In this document: in pieces, positions 6,049 to 6,118 of the stretch
How positions within the stretch are numbered: position 1 is the stretch's first letter
Layout of the letters: every line of letters starts with the position of its first letter
Assembly (NCBI GenBank): GCA_038257155.1
Contig: JBBSJP010000095.1
Span: 1-6,118 of the forward strand
Length of the DNA stretch: 6,118 nt
Direction of reading: 5' to 3'
From: JANJTY01 sp038257155
Lineage (GTDB): Bacteria; Pseudomonadota; Gammaproteobacteria; Xanthomonadales; Xanthomonadaceae
The notes under the pieces: generated by a model
The model's database searches: none
Told to the model about the DNA's origin: nothing
The model's input: only the letters and a program-made list of their open reading frames with translations
Made by a program: the position numbers and the translations under genes

Positions 6049-6078
6049 AAAAACAGCGCGTGCATGACGCGGTTTTTT
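6049..6078. terminator. Rho-independent terminator, probably bidirectional
   Basis: CGCGT (6057-6061) pairs with ACGCG (6067-6071) around the loop GCATG. After a two-base AG bulge, AAAAAC (6049-6054) pairs with GTTTTT (6072-6077), and the T-run spans 6073-6078. On the plus strand this is a GC stem followed by GTTTTTT. On the minus strand the A-run likewise becomes a T-tract. It lies about 80 bases after the peptidase stop, so it most likely ends that transcript. It also sits only 18 bases before the Shine-Dalgarno of the next gene. Confidence 0.65.
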
Positions 6079-6096
6079 CCTCGGGGTGTCGAAACC

Positions 6097-6102
6097 TGAG
6101 GA
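6097..6102 (+). promoter_or_regulatory. Ribosome binding site of the last gene
   Basis: TGAGGA lies seven bases before the ATG at 6110. It is the best Shine-Dalgarno in the window and is the main reason for calling a gene start at the right edge. Confidence 0.6.
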
Positions 6103-6109
6103 CCACGCC

Positions 6110-6118
6110 ATGCACGCC
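6110..6118 (+). CDS. 5' end of a further gene (partial, three codons)
   Basis: ATG at 6110 follows a good ribosome site, and the first three codons (Met-His-Ala) are open to the window edge. Nothing can be said about the product. The 140-bp gap from the peptidase gene, with a terminator in it, suggests separate transcription. Confidence 0.5.

Noticed and set aside
6091..6103. Third partial copy of the repeat (CCTGAGG near 6095)
   Set aside because: Only seven bases match the core of the repeat and they form part of the ribosome site of the last gene; this is within chance.
1..6118. CRISPR array, tRNA or rRNA genes
   Set aside because: No regularly spaced direct repeats, no tRNA-like cloverleaf with its conserved arms and no rRNA-like stretch were seen on either strand.

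Overview
The window reads as a piece of a high-GC bacterial chromosome, probably a gammaproteobacterium of the Xanthomonadales/Lysobacterales type. That placement is an inference from the G/C-rich third codon positions, the diderm lipoprotein and periplasmic signal peptides, and the overall look of the proteins. No marker gene proves it. Four complete genes account for most of the sequence.

Layout. The first 107 bases hold the 3' end of an unrecognised gene. Six bases after its stop lies a 28-bp repeat (114-141). Next come a macro-domain ADP-ribose hydrolase (163-678, +) and a 130-bp gap with inverted repeats. An OmpA-type peptidoglycan-binding lipoprotein follows (809-1402, +). It converges on a low-specificity L-threonine aldolase (1474-2490, -) across a strong 12-bp hairpin. 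Divergent from the aldolase, after a 176-bp gap, is a large secreted tricorn-type S41 peptidase (2667-5969, +). Nine bases after its stop the 28-bp repeat recurs, perfectly inverted (5979-6006). The last 112 bases are more AT-rich. They hold a 10-bp palindrome, a bidirectional terminator-like hairpin with a T6 tract, a good Shine-Dalgarno and the first three codons of a further gene at 6110.

How the genes relate. They do not form one pathway or one operon. Two act in the cytoplasm (ADP-ribose derivative turnover; threonine/glycine metabolism) and two in the envelope (peptidoglycan-anchored lipoprotein; periplasmic peptidase). Each is an ordinary bacterial family.

The strongest unexplained signal is the perfect 28-bp inverted repeat that brackets all four complete genes in a 5,893-bp segment. 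No transposase, recombinase or convincing target-site duplication is visible. It could be two opposed copies of a dispersed intergenic repeat, the ends of a non-autonomous mobile unit, or the borders of an invertible segment. The sequence alone cannot decide between these. Secondary points are a structured leader before the lipoprotein gene, a Leu in place of Ser next to the catalytic His of the tricorn homologue, and the palindrome-plus-hairpin leader of the last gene.
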